Below, piece by piece: positions 61,393 to 64,000 of a stretch of 64,000 nucleotides of DNA. Position 1 is the first letter of the stretch. Every line of letters begins with the position of its first letter. Under the pieces are notes generated by a model, which was not told the origin of the DNA, made no database searches, and saw only the letters and a program-made list of their open reading frames with translations. Location: contig NZ_JABCJJ010000003.1 of the NCBI RefSeq assembly GCF_012952065.1, forward strand, positions 1 through 64,000. The letters run 5' to 3'. This DNA is from Cellulomonas fimi. Its GTDB lineage: Bacteria > Actinomycetota > Actinomycetes > Actinomycetales > Cellulomonadaceae. A program made the position numbers and the translations under genes.

Positions 61393-62412
61393 TCAGGAGC
61401 ACGACTCCGGGTAGAGGAACTTGGCCACCTCGGGGTCGTCCATGTTCTCCGGCGTGACCAGGACGTTGTCCACGACGTTGTCGAACGGCTCGCCGCTGAC
61501 ATCCTCACCACGCAGGTGCTGAACCAGTCGCGTCATGGCGTCGTACCCCTGCTTGTACGAGCCCTGGGCCACCAGCGCATCGATGGTTCCGTCCCGCAGA
61601 GCACGGACGAGCACCGGGCCCGCGTCGTAGGCGATGACGGCCACGTCCTCGGCGGCCAGGCCCTGCAGGCCGTTGGCGGCGCCGGTGGCGCCGGCCTCGG
61701 AGGTCGTGAAGATCCCGACGATGTCCGGGTTGGCCTGCAGGCTCGACTGCACGATCGTCGCGGCCTGGTTCGGGTCGTCCTCGTAGTACTGGGTCTCGAG
61801 GATTTCCAGACCTTCGGCGCCCTCCATGCCGGCGATGAAGCCCTCGGCCCGCTCGTTGGTGATCGGCAGGCCCGGCCGGTTGTCCAGGACGAGGATCTTG
61901 CCGGTGGCGTCGCCGACCAGGCGGAGCATCTCCTCCGCGGCCAGCGCACCACCGGCCAGGTTGTCCCCGTGGAACTGCGCGAGGGCGACTTCCTCGGCGA
62001 GGGTCGCGTCGGTGGTGACGACCGGGAGGCCGGCGTCGATCGCCGACTTGACCGGTGCCAGCATCGCCTGCGGGTCGGCCGGGACGAAGATGAGGCCGTC
62101 CGGTCCACTGCTCACGACCGACTCCAGGACGGGCAGCTGGTCGGCGGCGTTCATACCCCGCGACGGACCGTCGTTGGACAGCGAGATCTCTCCCCCGAGC
62201 TCGGCGGCAGCGTCTTGGGCGCCGCACTGCATGGCGGTGTAGAACGGCAGGCCGTTGTAGGTCGTCAGCAGGGAGATCTCCAGAGGCCCGTCGTTCGAGC
62301 CCCCATCCGCCGCCGCCGCTCCCGGCTCGTTCGTGGTCTGCGTGCTGCAGGACGCGAGTGCGAGCGCCGCTGTTGCGACCATCGCTGCTCCCGCCAGACG
62401 GATCTTCTTCAT
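61393..62412 (-). CDS. Sugar-type ABC transporter solute-binding lipoprotein
   Basis: The 339-aa protein starts at ATG 62412. The lipobox ALASC (cysteine at about residue 22) predicts a membrane-anchored binding protein. Features of periplasmic-binding type 1 folds are present: ISLLTTYNGLPFYTAMQCGAQDAA, VVSSGPDGLIFVPADPQAM and VVTTDATLAEEV near residues 45-140. The family (RbsB/XylF-like) usually binds sugars or polyols, so a sugar-like ligand should be considered for this pathway. Confidence 0.9.
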   Translation of the reverse strand: MKKIRLAGAAMVATAALALASCSTQTTNEPGAAAADGGSNDGPLEISLLTTYNGLPFYTAMQCGAQDAAAELGGEISLSNDGPSRGMNAADQLPVLESVVSSGPDGLIFVPADPQAMLAPVKSAIDAGLPVVTTDATLAEEVALAQFHGDNLAGGALAAEEMLRLVGDATGKILVLDNRPGLPITNERAEGFIAGMEGAEGLEILETQYYEDDPNQAATIVQSSLQANPDIVGIFTTSEAGATGAANGLQGLAAEDVAVIAYDAGPVLVRALRDGTIDALVAQGSYKQGYDAMTRLVQHLRGEDVSGEPFDNVVDNVLVTPENMDDPEVAKFLYPESCS

Positions 62413-62455
62413 TGTGTCTCCTGTCCTGGGGCGTGCGTTGTGGGATGGGGTGGAG

Positions 62456-63508
62456 CTAGCGCGGCGCGAGCTGGCCTCGCCGGATGCCGTCGATCCAGAC
62501 GGCGGTGATGAGCACCAGGCCGATGGCGATGTTCTGGTAGAAGGAACCGACGCCGACCATCACGAAGCCGGCGAGCAGCACTGTGGGGATGAAGGTGGCG
62601 ACCATGGCGCCGGAGATGGAGGCGCGTCCGCCGAAGAGGCTGGTGCCGCCGATGATCACGGCGGACAGCGCCGCCAGCATGCTGGTCTCGTGGCCGGCGA
62701 TTGCGGTGGTCCCGAAGCGGGTGATGTCCAGGAAACCCGCGATCCCAGCCATCAGGCCGCTGATCACGAAGACCCCCGTGGTGGTGAGCTCGACGCGGAC
62801 GCCGGCCCGGCGCGCGCCGCTCGCGGAGGATCCGACGGCCAGCGTGTGCCGGCCGAAGGCGGTCCAGGCGAGCACTGCCGCCCCGACGAGGCCCACCAGA
62901 ACGGCGATGAGCAGGGGAACGGGCACGCCGAGCACCGCGCGCATGCCGATCGCGCTCTGCAGCACCGGCGGCAGGTAGGGAACGTTCGCGCCGCCGGTGA
63001 CCACTTGGGCCAACCCGGTCGCGATGCCCATCGTGCCGAGCGTCACGACGAACGAGTTGATCCTCAGCCGGGTCACGAGCAAGCCGTTGAACATGCCCAC
63101 GAGGCAACCTGTCACGATCCCGGCCGCAAGCCCCGCGGCGATGGCCAGACCCCCGTTCGCATACTCGCCCGCTGCTGCGGCCGCACTGCCTCCGGAGACC
63201 GCGAGCACGGTCTTGGCCGAGACCACCGACGAGAGGACCAGGTTGGCGGCCACCGAGAGGTCGATGTGCCCGGCCCCGAGGACGAACGCGAGGCCGACGC
63301 CGAGCAGCATGAGTCCGGCGCTGTTGCGACCGATCGCCTGAAGGTTGGTCAGGGAGACGAACCTCGCCTCCGGGCCGGCGATCGTGAACGCGATGATCAG
63401 GGTTACGACGGCCGCGACGACGTACCAGGTCGTGGAGATGCCGGTGAAGGTCGCCGCGGAGACGGCCGGGTGCCGCGTCTGGTTCTTGGCGGGGGCGGTG
63501 GTGGTCAT
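62456..63508 (-). CDS. ABC transporter permease, RbsC-like
   Basis: The 350-aa polytopic protein starts at ATG 63508 and has about nine to ten membrane segments. The conserved loop MLAALSAVIIGGTSLFGGRASISGAMVATFIPTVL near residue 265 is the BPD_transp_2 (RbsC) signature that contacts the ATPase. It forms the channel for the substrate captured by the binding protein. Coupled by 4 bp to the ATPase gene. Confidence 0.92.
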   Translation of the reverse strand: MTTTAPAKNQTRHPAVSAATFTGISTTWYVVAAVVTLIIAFTIAGPEARFVSLTNLQAIGRNSAGLMLLGVGLAFVLGAGHIDLSVAANLVLSSVVSAKTVLAVSGGSAAAAAGEYANGGLAIAAGLAAGIVTGCLVGMFNGLLVTRLRINSFVVTLGTMGIATGLAQVVTGGANVPYLPPVLQSAIGMRAVLGVPVPLLIAVLVGLVGAAVLAWTAFGRHTLAVGSSASGARRAGVRVELTTTGVFVISGLMAGIAGFLDITRFGTTAIAGHETSMLAALSAVIIGGTSLFGGRASISGAMVATFIPTVLLAGFVMVGVGSFYQNIAIGLVLITAVWIDGIRRGQLAPR

Positions 63509-64000
63509 GACGCCCTCCTCTCGTCGTTCAGGCTTGTCTCGCCGAGCATCAGCGCGACGACGTCGCTCACGGTGGTGCCCCTCGGGTCGACCTCGGTGGC
63601 GACCGCGCCCAGTCGCATGACGACGATGCGGTCGGCGATCTCGAGCACGCGAGGCAGGTCGTGGGAGATCAGCAGCACCGCGATGCCGCGCTGCCGGGTC
63701 GCCTCGATGGTGTCCAGGACGATCTTCGACTGCTTGGCGCCCAGGGCGGCCGTCGGTTCGTCGAGGACGACGACGCGGCTGGCGCGGGACACCGCACGGG
63801 CCACCGCGACGACCTGCCGCTGGCCGCCGGAGAGCTGCTCCACCGGCCGGTCCAGGTTCGGCAGGTCGATGCCCAGGCCGTGCATGAGTTCCTCGGACTT
63901 CTGGCGCATCGCCCGGCGGTCCAGCATCCCGAGCCGCCCGAGCAGACCCGGCTTCTTCAGCTCGGTCGACAGGAAGATGTTCTCGACGACCGACAGGTGC
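63505..64000 (-). CDS. ABC transporter ATP-binding protein, RbsA-like (partial)
   Basis: The visible C-terminal portion ends at TGA 63505 and runs off the window end. Signature motifs LSGGQRQVVAVARAV, Walker B VVVLDEPTAAL and the switch histidine in VLLISHDLPRV are present. The N-terminal Walker A lies outside. It powers the sugar-type importer with the permease and binding protein of this operon. Confidence 0.9.
   Translation of the reverse strand, partial: HLSVVENIFLSTELKKPGLLGRLGMLDRRAMRQKSEELMHGLGIDLPNLDRPVEQLSGGQRQVVAVARAVSRASRVVVLDEPTAALGAKQSKIVLDTIEATRQRGIAVLLISHDLPRVLEIADRIVVMRLGAVATEVDPRGTTVSDVVALMLGETSLNDERRAS

Overview
The window looks like a chromosome of a high-GC actinobacterium, probably a Cellulomonas-type member of the Micrococcales. 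The grounds are very GC-rich codons, frequent GTG starts, RNase P RNA, BldC, DUF3052 and DUF3145 proteins, a homodimeric AceE pyruvate dehydrogenase E1, and a FasR-fabD-fabH-acpP-fabF cluster. The genus is inferred from gene content only.

Layout. 1-20.4 kb is core genome: an integrase relic beside rnpB; yaaA; a tightly packed minus-strand operon (nif3-like, zinc-ribbon coiled-coil protein, RNase H/phosphatase fusion, PrmC-like methyltransferase); a Ser/Thr kinase coupled to a lipoprotein; tRNA-Val; peroxiredoxin and DUF3052; aceE; the FasR/FAS-II cluster; DUF3145; def; bldC; tRNA(CAT); and tRNA-Asn.

From tRNA-Asn (20.3 kb) to about 56.7 kb the DNA is an integrative and conjugative element or its remnant. 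It opens with an excisionase-like gene but no integrase. Next come an operon of unknown proteins (21.0-24.8 kb) and a 14.6-kb defence island (25.3-39.9 kb). The island holds two divergent transcription units: a DUF3883 helicase, a SNF2 helicase and a zinc-ribbon protein leftward; an AlbA_2/Schlafen-like ATP-binding regulator, a DUF1156 DNA methylase and a Swt1-HEPN/DUF499 ATPase rightward. It recalls the methylase-ATPase-helicase core of type 3 BREX but lacks PglZ and the other BREX and DISARM signature genes. This is the most interesting system in the window.

Beyond the island are a frameshifted HD hydrolase, a strong hairpin upstream of a MobF relaxase (candidate oriT), and a truncated IS1380-type transposase fused to the tail of a broken methyltransferase. 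A minus-strand conjugation operon follows: DUF6112, VirB6/TrbL-like, SCO6880, VirB4-like, DnaB-N-like, VirD4-like coupling protein, lytic transglycosylase and ArdC-like metallopeptidase.

From 57.0 kb to the end, one minus-strand operon encodes a sugar-type ABC importer (ATPase cut by the window edge), an SDR oxidoreductase, an FCD-type regulator, RidA, a dihydropyrimidinase/hydantoinase and a D-2-hydroxyacid dehydrogenase. It appears to be a catabolic pathway for an imported nitrogen-containing ring compound. Whether it is ICE cargo or chromosome cannot be decided here.
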